Origin: Massilia sp. | GTDB lineage: Bacteria; Pseudomonadota; Gammaproteobacteria; Burkholderiales; Burkholderiaceae_D | Direction: 5' to 3' | Assembly: GCA_025359245.1 (NCBI GenBank) | Contig: JANYGW010000049.1 | Coordinates: 1-64,000, forward strand | DNA length: 64,000 nucleotides | In this document: piece after piece, positions 53,898 through 62,422 of the stretch | How positions within the stretch are numbered: the stretch's first letter is position 1 | How the letters are laid out: each line of letters opens with the position of its first letter | Position numbers and translations under genes: made by a program | The notes under the pieces: model-generated | Databases searched by the model: none | What the model saw: the letters and a program-made list of their open reading frames with translations, nothing else | What the model was told of the DNA's origin: nothing

Positions 53898-56633
53898 TTA
53901 TTCGATTGCGGCGCTATTGATATCGAGCGACACCATGCGAATAAGTTCATCATCATTCATCTCGGTCAGGCGCGCTTCGGTGCCGCCTTCGAGGATCTCG
54001 TTCGACAGATTTTGCTTGGACTCGATCAGCGCATCGATTTTTTCCTCGATGGTGCCGCGGCAGATGAATTTGTGCACCAGCACATTCTTCTTCTGGCCGA
54101 TGCGGTATGCGCGATCGCTGGCCTGGTTTTCCACGGCCGGATTCCACCAGCGGTCGAAATGGATCACATGCGCCGCCGCGGTCAGGTTCAGCCCCGTGCC
54201 GCCGGCCTTGATCGACAGCACAAAAAACGGCGGCCCCGCCTCGTCCTGGAATTGGTCGACCAGCCCCTTGCGGGCCCGGATCGCCGTCCCGCCGTGCAGC
54301 ACCAGGCCGGGACGGTGAAATATCTGCTGCAGAAAATCGTGCAGCGGCGCCGTCATTTCCTGGAACTGCGTGAACACCAGCACCTTCTCCTGGCGCGCCG
54401 CGATTTCCTCGGCGATCTCGCGCAGGCGCGCGAATTTGCCGCTGTCGGCCGGCGCGTACTGGCCGTCGCCCGACCACTGGGCCGGATGGTTGCAGATCTG
54501 CTTGAGCCGCATCAGCAGGGCCAGCACGGCGCCGCGCCGGGCGATGCCGTCCAGGCTGGCCAGCTGCCGCTGCAAGCCGTCCACCGCCGCCTGATACAGG
54601 CTCACCTGCACGCGCGACAAGGCGCAATAGGCCTTGAGCTCGGTCTTGTCCGGCAGGTCGCCGATGATGCGCTTGTCGCTTTTCAGGCGCCGCAAAATGT
54701 AGGGCTGCACCAGCTTGCGCAACGGTCCATAGGCCGCATGTGCGCCGCCCTCGAGCCGCTTGACGAAGCTGCCGAACGCCTTGGCGTTGCCGAGCAAGCC
54801 AGGACAAATGAAATCGAACAGCGACCACAGATCGCCGAGGCTGTTTTCAACCGGTGTGCCGGTCAGCGCAAACCGCACCCGGCTATGCAGATGCTTGACC
54901 GCGCGGGTCTGCTGCGCGCCCGGGTTCTTGATCGCCTGCGCTTCATCGAGCACGACGATTGACCAGCGCGTGTCGCGCAAGGCGGGCACGCGCGCCAGCG
55001 TGCCGTAGGTGGTCAGCACCACATCGACCTGCTTGAATCGCTCGGCCGGCAAGGCGGCCAGGCTCTTGGCCGGCAGCGCCGACGCGTGCGCGACGAGTAC
55101 GCTCAGGCCAGGCGCAAAGCGCGCCATCTCGGTTTGCCAGTTGCCGATCAGCGACGCGGGCAAGACCAGCAAATGCGGCCCGGGATCGGCGTCGCGTTTG
55201 GCCAGCAACAGCAAGGCGAGCACCTGCACCGTCTTGCCCAGGCCCATGTCGTCGGCCAGGCAGCCGCCCAGGCCGAGCCGGTTCAGCAAGGCCAGCCAGC
55301 GCACGCCGTCTTGCTGATACGGGCGCAGCTGCGCCTTCAGTTCCGCCCCCGGCAGCGCGCCGCGTGCCTGCGCCGGATCGCGCAGCTCGTCCAGCATCGC
55401 CTTGAGCCAGTCGCCCGCGACCACGCGCGACCAGTCGCTGCGGGCCGCCTCCAGCGCCGGCGTTTCCTTGGCGCCGGCACTGACGCCGGCCAGCAAGCGC
55501 ATCCCGTCCAGGAAGGAGATGCCCTCCCCTGCATGGCGCTGCACCGTGTTCCAGTGCGCCAGCACGGCGTCGAGCTGGGCCTGGTCGACTTCGACCCAGC
55601 GGCCCTTGAGCCGCACCAGGCCGGCGCCGGCGGCCATCAGCTCGGCCCACTCGGCATCGCTCAGCACTTCGTCGCCCAGCGAAAAGGCGATATTGAAGTC
55701 GAGCATGGCATCGAGACCCAGGCCGGCCGCACGCTGGCCGATATTGACCTGTACTTGCGGGCGCGACGGCTGGCCCGCCTTCCACCAGTCGGGAATGCGC
55801 ACCACGATGCCGCTCGCTTCGAACAGCGGAATGTTCTGTAAAAATTGATGCGCCTCGTGCGGCGACCAGGCACGCGGGTGAAAGATCGCGCCCGACGCCA
55901 CCAGCGCGGCCAGCCACGGGCACTGCTCGGATGCTTTATGAACCGGCATCAGCAGCCGCAGCATGGCGTCGCGATTCTCGCTGCCCGCGTATTCCTGCAG
56001 CGCGCGCCCGAGCGGCACATGCTGGACCTTGGCTTGCTGCGACACCGTCGCGCCGTAAGTGGCGAGGAAGGCGAACGGCGCGTCGGGATTGGCCTTGTTC
56101 TCGGCCAGGTGAAAGCACACGCGTCCCAGCAGGTTCCAGCTCGGATGCTGGCGCGCCAGCCAGGCCTGGACGTCGCCCTGGTCGAGCGCGATCTGCGCGC
56201 GTGCTTCGCGCAGCAGGTCGGCCCACAGCGCCTGCAGGCGCGCCAGGTCCAGGTATTCGGCCCCGCGCATCGGCGGCACGCCGGCCAGCAGCTGCGCCAG
56301 TTCCGCTTGCGGCGGCGGCAAGGCCAGACTGTCCCACTGCTGCGCCAGGCCGGGCGCGGCGCACAGGCGCGTCATGAACAGGTGCGCCAGTTCGCGCCCG
56401 AAGGCGAGCGACGGCGACAAGGGAATGGCCAGTTCGCTGGCGCCCAGGTGCAGCATGCCGGCATGGACATTGCGCTCGAAGGCATGCGCGATGCGCGCCA
56501 GTGCGGTAGCCGGCACAGCCACCTGCGCATCCGGCGACAAGTCCAGGTAGACACGGCCGCTGGGGGCAAAAGCCAGTGCCGGGGAAATGCTGTTGTCAGC
56601 GGGCGCTGGGGCCGAAAAAAGCGATCGTTTCAT
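53898..56633 (-). CDS. SNF2-family DEAD/DEAH-box helicase
   Basis: The 911-residue protein has a long N-terminal region and a SNF2 ATPase core. Motifs in order are DDMGLGKTVQ (Walker A), LVLPASLIGNW, VVLDEAQAIKN, LTGTPVENSLGDLWSLFDF, VLVFTQFQEM, GGTGLNLTAA and DRAYRIGQKK. It translocates on DNA using ATP and likely remodels protein-DNA complexes. The start at 56633 (MKRSLFSAP) is preferred; in-frame codons upstream cross into the ParD region on the other strand. It heads the operon with the SWIM gene. Confidence 0.94.
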   Translation of the reverse strand: MKRSLFSAPAPADNSISPALAFAPSGRVYLDLSPDAQVAVPATALARIAHAFERNVHAGMLHLGASELAIPLSPSLAFGRELAHLFMTRLCAAPGLAQQWDSLALPPPQAELAQLLAGVPPMRGAEYLDLARLQALWADLLREARAQIALDQGDVQAWLARQHPSWNLLGRVCFHLAENKANPDAPFAFLATYGATVSQQAKVQHVPLGRALQEYAGSENRDAMLRLLMPVHKASEQCPWLAALVASGAIFHPRAWSPHEAHQFLQNIPLFEASGIVVRIPDWWKAGQPSRPQVQVNIGQRAAGLGLDAMLDFNIAFSLGDEVLSDAEWAELMAAGAGLVRLKGRWVEVDQAQLDAVLAHWNTVQRHAGEGISFLDGMRLLAGVSAGAKETPALEAARSDWSRVVAGDWLKAMLDELRDPAQARGALPGAELKAQLRPYQQDGVRWLALLNRLGLGGCLADDMGLGKTVQVLALLLLAKRDADPGPHLLVLPASLIGNWQTEMARFAPGLSVLVAHASALPAKSLAALPAERFKQVDVVLTTYGTLARVPALRDTRWSIVVLDEAQAIKNPGAQQTRAVKHLHSRVRFALTGTPVENSLGDLWSLFDFICPGLLGNAKAFGSFVKRLEGGAHAAYGPLRKLVQPYILRRLKSDKRIIGDLPDKTELKAYCALSRVQVSLYQAAVDGLQRQLASLDGIARRGAVLALLMRLKQICNHPAQWSGDGQYAPADSGKFARLREIAEEIAARQEKVLVFTQFQEMTAPLHDFLQQIFHRPGLVLHGGTAIRARKGLVDQFQDEAGPPFFVLSIKAGGTGLNLTAAAHVIHFDRWWNPAVENQASDRAYRIGQKKNVLVHKFICRGTIEEKIDALIESKQNLSNEILEGGTEARLTEMNDDELIRMVSLDINSAAIE

Positions 56634-56708
56634 ACCTGCGATTTTAGCAGGAGCGGTCAAACGCGCCTCTTGGAACGCGATTTTGCGCGATAAATTCAGG
56701 GAGTAGCC

Positions 56709-56963
56709 ATGGGCACCGTGCGCAAGACCATTACGCTGACCGACAAACAAGATGCCTGGATCAAGGCGCAGATTGAAGCGGGCAACTACACCAACGACAG
56801 CGAATATATCCGCGACCTGATCCGGCGCGAGCAGGAGCGAAGTGCCGAATTCGATGCCGTGCGCGCTGCGCTGATCGAGGGCGAGGCTAGCGGAAAACCG
56901 GCCGCCTTCGATGCCGCCGCTTTCAAGCAACGCTTCAACGACCACGACATGATGCAGTTTTGA
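56709..56963 (+). CDS. orphan ParD-family antitoxin (ribbon-helix-helix)
   Basis: The 84-residue protein has the RHH N-terminus (MGTVRKTITLTDKQDAWIK), YTNDSEYIRDLIRREQE and a C-terminal toxin-binding tail. It would normally be followed by parE; the 228 bases downstream hold no ParE-like frame. AGGGAG precedes the ATG. It is divergent from the SNF2 helicase with 75 bases between starts, so it could also act as a regulator. Confidence 0.92.
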   Translation: MGTVRKTITLTDKQDAWIKAQIEAGNYTNDSEYIRDLIRREQERSAEFDAVRAALIEGEASGKPAAFDAAAFKQRFNDHDMMQF

Positions 56964-57191
56964 TCAACTAGCATCAAAAACCGTATCAATTCATTAATTT
57001 TTCCTATCGATTCTGGCAAATCCAGCCATAAATACAGTCTTGCTTAAGTGAATAAATTGCAAAGTTGTAAGTTAGACTCCATCCTCTGACGCCGGCCTTA
57101 GCGGGACGCGCGCCAGCCGGGCCTGCTGCGCCCGAGTATCGGTGCCATGCGCTCCGGCCGGGCACCATCCAAAACCCTGATGGAGACTCTC

Positions 57192-59192
57192 ATGGCAATC
57201 ACCACGGCATGGCATGGCAAGACCTTCGACGAGCACGTAGCGCTGCGCGACAGCGCAGCCAAGAACGGTTACCGGTTTCTTTCGCTGAGCATCCACGGCA
57301 CCAGCGGCGCGCCGCACTACACGGCGGTGATGATCAAGCGTCCCGTGGTCGTCGCCCAGCACGACTGGCCGCTGCTGACCGGCGCCGAATTCCAGAAGGT
57401 GTTCGACGATCAGGCCAAGCTGGGCTTCGGCCCCGTCATCCTGGCCGCCACCGGCACTGCCAACGACCCGCGCTTCGCCGCCGTGTTCCAGATGCAGTCG
57501 CCGATCGCGCTCACGCGCTTCGGCCTGCGCTCGGGCAAGGACACCGACCTCGAGTCGATCCAGGGCATGAACAAGAAGGTCAAGGACGACGGCCTGATCC
57601 TGCATTCGGCGGCCGTGTACGGCGACGCCGCCACGCCGCGCTACTGCGCAATCTGGATGCCCAACACCGCCAAGACTATCTGGAATGCGGACGGCGTCAA
57701 TGAAACCGGCGACCAGTACCAGGCCCGCTTCAATGCGCAGGCGGCAGGCTGGTGCCGGCCGGCCCAGGTAGCCACCAATGGCGCCGGCCAATTCTTCTCG
57801 GTGTTCGTCCACAACGACATCGGCCCCTGGGTCGCGCGCCACGGCATGAGCGCCGACACCTACCAGAACGAATTCAACACCTGGACGGCCAAGGGCTTCT
57901 TCCCGCTCAGCGTGCAAGGCGGCGGCAGCGGTTCCGACACCCGCTACACCGCGCTATTCGCCAAGCAGGAAGACCCGGTACCGCAAATGTTCACCCCGGT
58001 CGGACCGAGCGCCAATGCCGCCATCGACAACGTGATCCACACGGCGATGCGCGATTCGCCTGTATGGAACGCGTCGCTCGCCATCGTGCATGGCAAGAAG
58101 CTGGTGTACGCGCGTGCCTATTCGTACGGCGAGCCTGACTGGCCGGTGTGCCAGCCGACTTCGCGCTTCCGCATTGCCAGCGTGTCGAAATTCGTCACCG
58201 CACTGGCCGTGTATCAGCTGGTTGGCGAAGGCAAGCTGGCGCTCACCGACAAGCTGCAAGACATCCTGCATTTGAAAACCCCGGCCGGCGGCGCGCCCAA
58301 GGATGCGCGCTTCCAGGACGTCACCATCAAGGAGCTGCTGGAACACACCAGCGCGATCGACGCCAACAGCTTCCGCGACGACGTCGGCATCCGCGGCGCG
58401 TTCATGGCGGCGCAGCCGGCCGGCTCCTGGCACCTGCCGGTGAACGCGGAACAGTGCGATGCCTTCATCGCGACGCTGGGCATGGCCGGCACGCCGGGCA
58501 CCATGATGAGCTACAACAACTGCGCCTATTACCTGCTCGGCCGCGTGGTGGCCAAGAAGCGCAACCGCACGCGGCCGATCGACGCCTTCCAGGACTACCT
58601 GCTCGACCCGCTGTTCATCCACCGGATCCGGCGCGCGACCAGCCTGATCGCCAGCACGCCTGCCGACGAGGCGCGTTACCGTTCGCAGGACATACCGGTG
58701 GTCGCGAGCGTGATGAGCGATGCGCAAACCCTGGTGCCGCTCGGCTACGGAAATGAAAACTTCGAGCGCCAGGAAGGCGGCGGCGGCCTGTCGGCGGCGG
58801 CGACTGACCTGGCGCGCCTGATCGCCATCATGCAAAGCCCGGACGACAATCCGGCGATGAAGCGCAGCACCATCGAAATGATGATGAATAACGCAGTGGC
58901 CACGCAGAGCGCCTGGAGCGGCAAGACCACCGACCTGCGCGCAGGCCATGGCTGGGACGGCGCCGCGTCGCTCGGCAATCACAAGTTCTATGGGCAGAAA
59001 GGCGGCTCGCTGAGCACAACCGGCAATGTGCTGGAGTTCAATGGCGACTGGGGCTTCGCGATGTGCTGGGGCGGCAAGCCTGGCGCGGCGGCAGGCTGGT
59101 ATCCGGACTTCCCGGCCGTGATGGATGTGGCCAAGGCAGCGCTGGCCGGCGCGCCGGATCTGTTCCCGCAGTTCGGGATGCCGTCGTTGTAG
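57192..59192 (+). CDS. serine hydrolase (beta-lactamase-like) with N-terminal tandem repeats
   Basis: The 666-residue protein has two to four N-terminal repeats (about 1-260) of the bacterial tandem-repeat type, with Y-x-A-V/I-W/M, such as GAPHYTAVMIK and TPRYCAIWMP. A class-C-like serine hydrolase domain follows: SVSK (Ser-x-x-Lys) in FRIASVSKFVTAL, YNN in MSYNNCAYYLLG and a KGGS-like end motif. Similar combinations occur in fungal polyglycine hydrolases. No signal peptide was seen, so localisation is unclear. The start at 57192 has GGAG six bases upstream; ATGs at 57147 and 57180 are less likely. Substrate unknown. Confidence 0.88.
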   Translation: MAITTAWHGKTFDEHVALRDSAAKNGYRFLSLSIHGTSGAPHYTAVMIKRPVVVAQHDWPLLTGAEFQKVFDDQAKLGFGPVILAATGTANDPRFAAVFQMQSPIALTRFGLRSGKDTDLESIQGMNKKVKDDGLILHSAAVYGDAATPRYCAIWMPNTAKTIWNADGVNETGDQYQARFNAQAAGWCRPAQVATNGAGQFFSVFVHNDIGPWVARHGMSADTYQNEFNTWTAKGFFPLSVQGGGSGSDTRYTALFAKQEDPVPQMFTPVGPSANAAIDNVIHTAMRDSPVWNASLAIVHGKKLVYARAYSYGEPDWPVCQPTSRFRIASVSKFVTALAVYQLVGEGKLALTDKLQDILHLKTPAGGAPKDARFQDVTIKELLEHTSAIDANSFRDDVGIRGAFMAAQPAGSWHLPVNAEQCDAFIATLGMAGTPGTMMSYNNCAYYLLGRVVAKKRNRTRPIDAFQDYLLDPLFIHRIRRATSLIASTPADEARYRSQDIPVVASVMSDAQTLVPLGYGNENFERQEGGGGLSAAATDLARLIAIMQSPDDNPAMKRSTIEMMMNNAVATQSAWSGKTTDLRAGHGWDGAASLGNHKFYGQKGGSLSTTGNVLEFNGDWGFAMCWGGKPGAAAGWYPDFPAVMDVAKAALAGAPDLFPQFGMPSL

Positions 59193-59294
59193 AACGGCTC
59201 AAAATGGAGGCGGAATCTGATTGACGGGTTCCGCTCCATCCGCAGCCGGTCACGCAGAAATCGCGACATCACCGACGTCGGCATCATCAACCAT

Positions 59295-59382
59295 CGTCAT
59301 CCACGCGCACGCGGGGATCCATACTGAAACTGCGTCGAGGCGACTCAGGCCACGTGTGGATCCCGCGTGTGTGAGGATGACG
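59295..59382. repeat. REP-like inverted repeat
   Basis: The left arm (59295-59321, CGTCATCC...GGGGATCCA) and right arm (59357-59382, TGGATCC...GGATGACG) are imperfect reverse complements of about 26 bases around a 35-base centre. It resembles the intergenic CGTCAT..CGCGGGGATCCA repeats of many Gram-negatives. Confidence 0.75.
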
Positions 59383-59420
59383 ATTTCTTATTTTGCGTCC
59401 GCGCCCGGTAGCGAGCCGAT

Positions 59421-59863
59421 CTGTAAGAAGTTGTAACGCCTGTCCACCCGATCAGCGCGGGCCGCGTTATCAGCTCAACGGGTAGCAATAACGCTCCTGG
59501 CTACATGAACCTCAAAGGAACTACACCATGAACAAAATCGCCTTAGTCCTGATCTCCACCCTGTTCGCCGCCGGTTCGACTTTCGCTCAAGCGCCAGCCG
59601 CAACCGCACCAGCAGCGCCTGCCGCAAAATCGGCAACCACGATCAAAGCCGAAGTCAAGGAAGTCAAGGCCGTCAACAAAGCAAACGTTGCTGAAGCCAA
59701 GACCGATGCCAAGGCAGATGCCAAAGCGGACGTCAAGGTCGCCGATGCCAAAGCCACCGCCACCAAGACCAAAGCAAAAGCACATCGCAAAGCCACCAAG
59801 GCCAAGCATGCTGCCCATGTCGCAGAAGTGAAGACCGAAGCCGCACCAGTCGTCGCGAAGTAA
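59421..59863 (+). repeat. 443-bp direct repeat, copy 2
   Basis: It is a gapless match to 42574-43016. The leader hairpin GCGTTAT/ATAACGC is kept at 59464-59494 while nine loop-side bases differ. The left edge carries CTGTAAG, the last Leu codon and stop of the GGDEF/EAL gene at copy 1, which suggests copy 1 is the ancestral locus. Confidence 0.9.
59528..59863 (+). CDS. secreted Ala/Lys-rich repetitive protein, copy 2
   Basis: The product is identical in length (111 residues) to the protein at 42681-43016. The signal peptide and all repeats are kept; differences are AT for TD in the DAK-x-x-ATKTKAK region and one Ala to Thr in KATKAKH. The same AAAGGA ribosome-binding site is used. Retention of an intact frame implies that both copies work. 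Role unknown; an acid- or envelope-stress function is only inferred from composition. Confidence 0.88.
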   Translation: MNKIALVLISTLFAAGSTFAQAPAATAPAAPAAKSATTIKAEVKEVKAVNKANVAEAKTDAKADAKADVKVADAKATATKTKAKAHRKATKAKHAAHVAEVKTEAAPVVAK

Positions 59864-59925
59864 TTTTCTTCACGCGACAAACTGAAAGCGCGACGTGATC
59901 TGACTACCGATTTCATCGCCGCGTT

Positions 59926-60309
59926 TTAGTCCAACGACCCGCTCGCCCTGCGACCGGGTCGTTTGTTTTTGGGATGCTCGACGTGCGATTGCGCGTCATG
60001 CGGGTAGCCGCAATACTGGCAGGTGGAGGCGAACGATTTTGGCGCCGGCCCGCCGCCGTCGGAAGAGTCGCCCGCAAATTCCTTTTTGCAGCGCGGGCAT
60101 TTCGCCGTTGCATGCGCGATAAGCGCCACCACAGCGAACATGAAGGAGCCAAGCGCCAGCCAAAGAATCGGCGTGGCCGGCGGTGGATTGGCAATCAACG
60201 GCCGAATCGCCAGCAGCACAAAGGCGAACATGGCCACGAAGGTCGCGATAATCGCCACAATCTGCTTCAACTTGATGAGTTTGATAGTGTCCCCGCCTCG
60301 CCGTTCCAC
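59926..60309 (-). CDS. membrane protein with C-terminal zinc ribbon
   Basis: The 127-residue protein has two membrane helices (about 17-38 and 46-66). A cytoplasmic zinc ribbon follows (AKCPRCKKEF and TCQYCGYPHD, two CxxC pairs). The start is a GTG at 60309 with no clear ribosome-binding site, so it is uncertain. The last codons (about ten residues, RASGSLD region) are read from the terminator hairpin of the duplicated cassette. This suggests the cassette's arrival replaced the original end. Function unknown. Confidence 0.72.
   Translation of the reverse strand: MERRGGDTIKLIKLKQIVAIIATFVAMFAFVLLAIRPLIANPPPATPILWLALGSFMFAVVALIAHATAKCPRCKKEFAGDSSDGGGPAPKSFASTCQYCGYPHDAQSHVEHPKNKRPGRRASGSLD
59931..59970 (+). 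terminator. intrinsic terminator after Ala/Lys-rich gene, copy 2
   Basis: CCAACGACCC at 59931-59940 pairs with GGGTCGTTTG, followed by TTTTT. It resembles the copy 1 terminator but is placed 30 bases further from the stop codon. Confidence 0.8.
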
Positions 60310-60526
60310 GCAAGAAAGCCGGGCCTCACATAAATCCTCGCGGTGCGCCCAAGAGCGCTTATTCTAAACTAAATATTTCAAAATTAGCAAGTTAATTCAA
60401 TTGGCTGAATACCGCTGCAACGAATCGGATGCATGTCGCTCGCGTTCGCGTTTATCCTGATCGCGGCGCTAAATAAGCGGACAGTTTTTTCGAATCGGCC
60501 TGGTCGCGTGGTGGAACATCACATTC

Positions 60527-61210
60527 TCAAGCTGGTTTTGCGTCGACAACGGCAGCGGTCAGTTTCTTCGTGATCAGCGGCAGAAATATAATCGGGACAT
60601 CGATAATCGCGTGCGCGATCATGCATGCGGCTAGGTCCTTCTGCCACAGGTACAAACCGGTCAGGATGGCGCCGGCAAAAAATACCGTGATCAGATGCCG
60701 GGCCGACCATCCGCTCAAATGCGCCAGGGTAAACACAAGCAAGGGAACGAGCGCGGCGAGCCACAGGCTGCCCGTCATTTCGGCAAGCCGCTCAATCGGA
60801 TAACCGCGAAACACGATTTCTTCCGTGATGCCCGCCGTGAAGACAACAGCGATGCGGAACCACAGCGGCTTCGCAGCCAACTTGAGCAAGGTGTCGACCG
60901 AACCATCCATCACAGTCTTCTTGCCGAAGCGAAGGAACAATCCATTGGACATCACGACCGCCAGACCGACGCAGGCGCCGATTCCCCACGCGCGAAAATT
61001 GCCGGCCACGAGGCCAATGCTCGATAGTGGCCGCTGTTCCCAAAACAGGATGACGCACAGCAGCGCAATGCAGCCACCCCAGGTCAACATCAAATGACGG
61101 CGCGCGTCAATCGGATCGGCCTGCTTGCGCCGTTTGGCAAATGCCAGGAACGTGGTCCCGCCCAGCGCGAGGGTGACTCCAACGACAGAAGCGAGCGAAA
61201 CCGAATTCAT
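60527..61210 (-). CDS. CPBP-family intramembrane metalloprotease
   Basis: The 227-residue protein has about six membrane helices. The CPBP (Abi/Rce1-like) motifs are visible: EEIVFRGYPIERL with the Glu pair, FTLAHLSGW and CMIAHAIIDVP with His. Such proteins cleave peptides within the membrane; some members confer bacteriocin self-immunity, but no bacteriocin gene is seen here. About 215 bases upstream of the zinc-ribbon gene hold no recognisable feature. Confidence 0.9.
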   Translation of the reverse strand: MNSVSLASVVGVTLALGGTTFLAFAKRRKQADPIDARRHLMLTWGGCIALLCVILFWEQRPLSSIGLVAGNFRAWGIGACVGLAVVMSNGLFLRFGKKTVMDGSVDTLLKLAAKPLWFRIAVVFTAGITEEIVFRGYPIERLAEMTGSLWLAALVPLLVFTLAHLSGWSARHLITVFFAGAILTGLYLWQKDLAACMIAHAIIDVPIIFLPLITKKLTAAVVDAKPA

Positions 61211-61309
61211 TGGATTCCATTAAGAATTGTTAATATAGCCATCTTAGCGTACCTGTCCGCGCCGATCGAATTAGTGCAGCAAATAGCGCTTCGATCTTGG
61301 CCACATCAC

Positions 61310-61547
61310 ACCAATTTCAATACCGGGAACGGCCCATCCTTTGGTGGCGAGTATCTCGAACTGGTGACCAACGAACGCATTCGTTACACGGACAAATTCG
61401 ATGACCCGAACCTGCCTGGCGAAATGCAGGCTCCATATCGTGCAAGAAGGGATACCCGAAGCGATCCCCGTCGAGTTGTGCTACCTCGGCTGGCAAGAAT
61501 CGCTGGCCCAATTTGCCAAGCTGGTCGAGCCCGAAATACAAAACTAG
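61310..61547 (+). pseudogene. decayed SRPBCC (AHSA1-like) gene
   Basis: Two pieces of one SRPBCC protein lie in different frames. The first, 61310-61429, reads NFNTGNGPSFGGEYLELV, then ERIRYTDKFDDPNLPGEMQ. The second, 61434-61547, reads IVQEGIPEAIPVELCYLGW, then QESLAQFAKLVEPE and ends at TAG. About a dozen family residues between them (after GEMQ) appear deleted with a frame change, and the 5' half is missing. The remainder of this roughly 330-base stretch shows nothing else. Confidence 0.8.
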
Positions 61548-61921
61548 ACGGATGCGAGCTTGTCCCCGGCCACTTTGTAGAAATACGCGAGGACATAGCC
61601 TGGAACCAGCACCAATATCCATGGAATTGGACTGAACATCGCGTCCCCGTTTCCCCCGCCAAAGAAGGCCATGTACAAGAGCCCGCAACTGCCAAGGTCG
61701 ACGGCGGCCAGTGCCAGGAACCAGCGCAGCTTCCTGGCCCACCCGAGGCCACCGCGGAACAGAATGTAAAGCGCGGGAAGGCTCATCAAGGCCAGCGCAA
61801 TTTCAGCAAAAAAAAGAACCATGATCGCCGGGCCCGGACCGCCGACATCGTCGGTGGACGCCGCCACGCCGGCCATCGTCCCAGTGAGCAAGGCAGCCAA
61901 CACCGTGTGAGTAGTTTTCAT
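61544..61921 (-). CDS. small integral membrane protein
   Basis: The 125-residue protein has a signal-like first helix and three further membrane helices (about 25-50, 60-78 and 88-108); motifs include ALPALYILFRGGLGW and FGGGNGDAMF. No known family is recognised. AGGA precedes the ATG at 61921. Its stop overlaps the pseudogene's stop at CTAG. Confidence 0.75.
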   Translation of the reverse strand: MKTTHTVLAALLTGTMAGVAASTDDVGGPGPAIMVLFFAEIALALMSLPALYILFRGGLGWARKLRWFLALAAVDLGSCGLLYMAFFGGGNGDAMFSPIPWILVLVPGYVLAYFYKVAGDKLASV

Positions 61922-62071
61922 ATTTTCCTGGGTAGGCCCTGCCTTGCAGTTCGCGAAGCGAGTGGCTTCTCGATCATTGCATTCGACCACGATGATCGAG
62001 AAGCGAATATAGCATTTCGATCGTCGGACCACGTCCCCGGCTTTCGCGCCGAAGACGATGCAGTGATTCTC

Positions 62072-62100
62072 TTGACATTCAATAAACCAGGGCTTATTCT
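62072..62100 (+). promoter_or_regulatory. near-consensus promoter for a short leader RNA
   Basis: TTGACA at 62072-62077 and TATTCT at 62095-62100 are spaced by 17 bases. The expected start point (about 62107) coincides with an ATG at 62108 that opens a 28-codon frame. Confidence 0.55.
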
Positions 62101-62106
62101 TCGGCC

Positions 62107-62245
62107 CATGAACTCAATGGACATTCTCTTTTTTACCCCCGCCTTCCCGGCACGTTGCTCACAACGTCCCGGGCCGCGAGAGTGCGCCCTCTGAGTTGCT
62201 CTTCAACGAGCACCCAACAAAAAGGCCCACTGCGGGCCTTTTTTG
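62107..62245 (+). ncRNA. candidate leader or small RNA upstream of the EF-G paralog
   Basis: The interval runs from the promoter above to a strong terminator, about 140 bases. A 12-bp stem with one mismatch occupies 62146-62157 and 62162-62173 with a CTCA loop. A short GTTG/CAAC hairpin and the terminator follow. A 28-codon frame beginning MNSMDILFFTPAFP could be a leaderless leader peptide. Transcription attenuation of the downstream gene or a stand-alone small RNA are both possible. Confidence 0.4.
62219..62244 (+). terminator. strong bidirectional intrinsic terminator
   Basis: AAAAAGGCCC and GGGCCTTTTT form a perfect 10-bp stem with an ACTGC loop, followed by TGTTTTT. The A-run on the left makes it work in both directions. 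Confidence 0.88.
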
Positions 62246-62303
62246 TTTTTGCAGCAGACCTTTACGAACACCGACAGCAGTCGCACCAGGGAGCATTTAT
62301 ATC

Positions 62304-62342
62304 ATGAAGTTACTCGACGAAGAACGCGCGCGGGGCCACTGA
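62304..62342 (+). CDS. possible 12-residue leader peptide
   Basis: ATG to TGA encodes MKLLDEERARGH with a GGGAG stretch eleven bases upstream. It lies between the terminator and the EF-G paralog. It is short enough to be chance; I record it only because of the ribosome-binding-like site and location. Confidence 0.2.
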   Translation: MKLLDEERARGH

Positions 62343-62422
62343 ACAAGGGTGGTCGCATGGCTCCCGCAGCGCTTGTTTGCCCAAACAATCCACGACTGCC
62401 CGCCATGTTAGAAAGTACCATC

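Noticed and set aside
56964-57191. parE toxin after parD
   Set aside because: No frame with ParE features; the stretch is AT-rich with no clear gene.
61094-62194. 366-codon plus-strand frame
   Set aside because: It mixes antisense of the CPBP gene, a piece of the SRPBCC pseudogene, antisense of the small membrane gene and the leader peptide region; not one protein.
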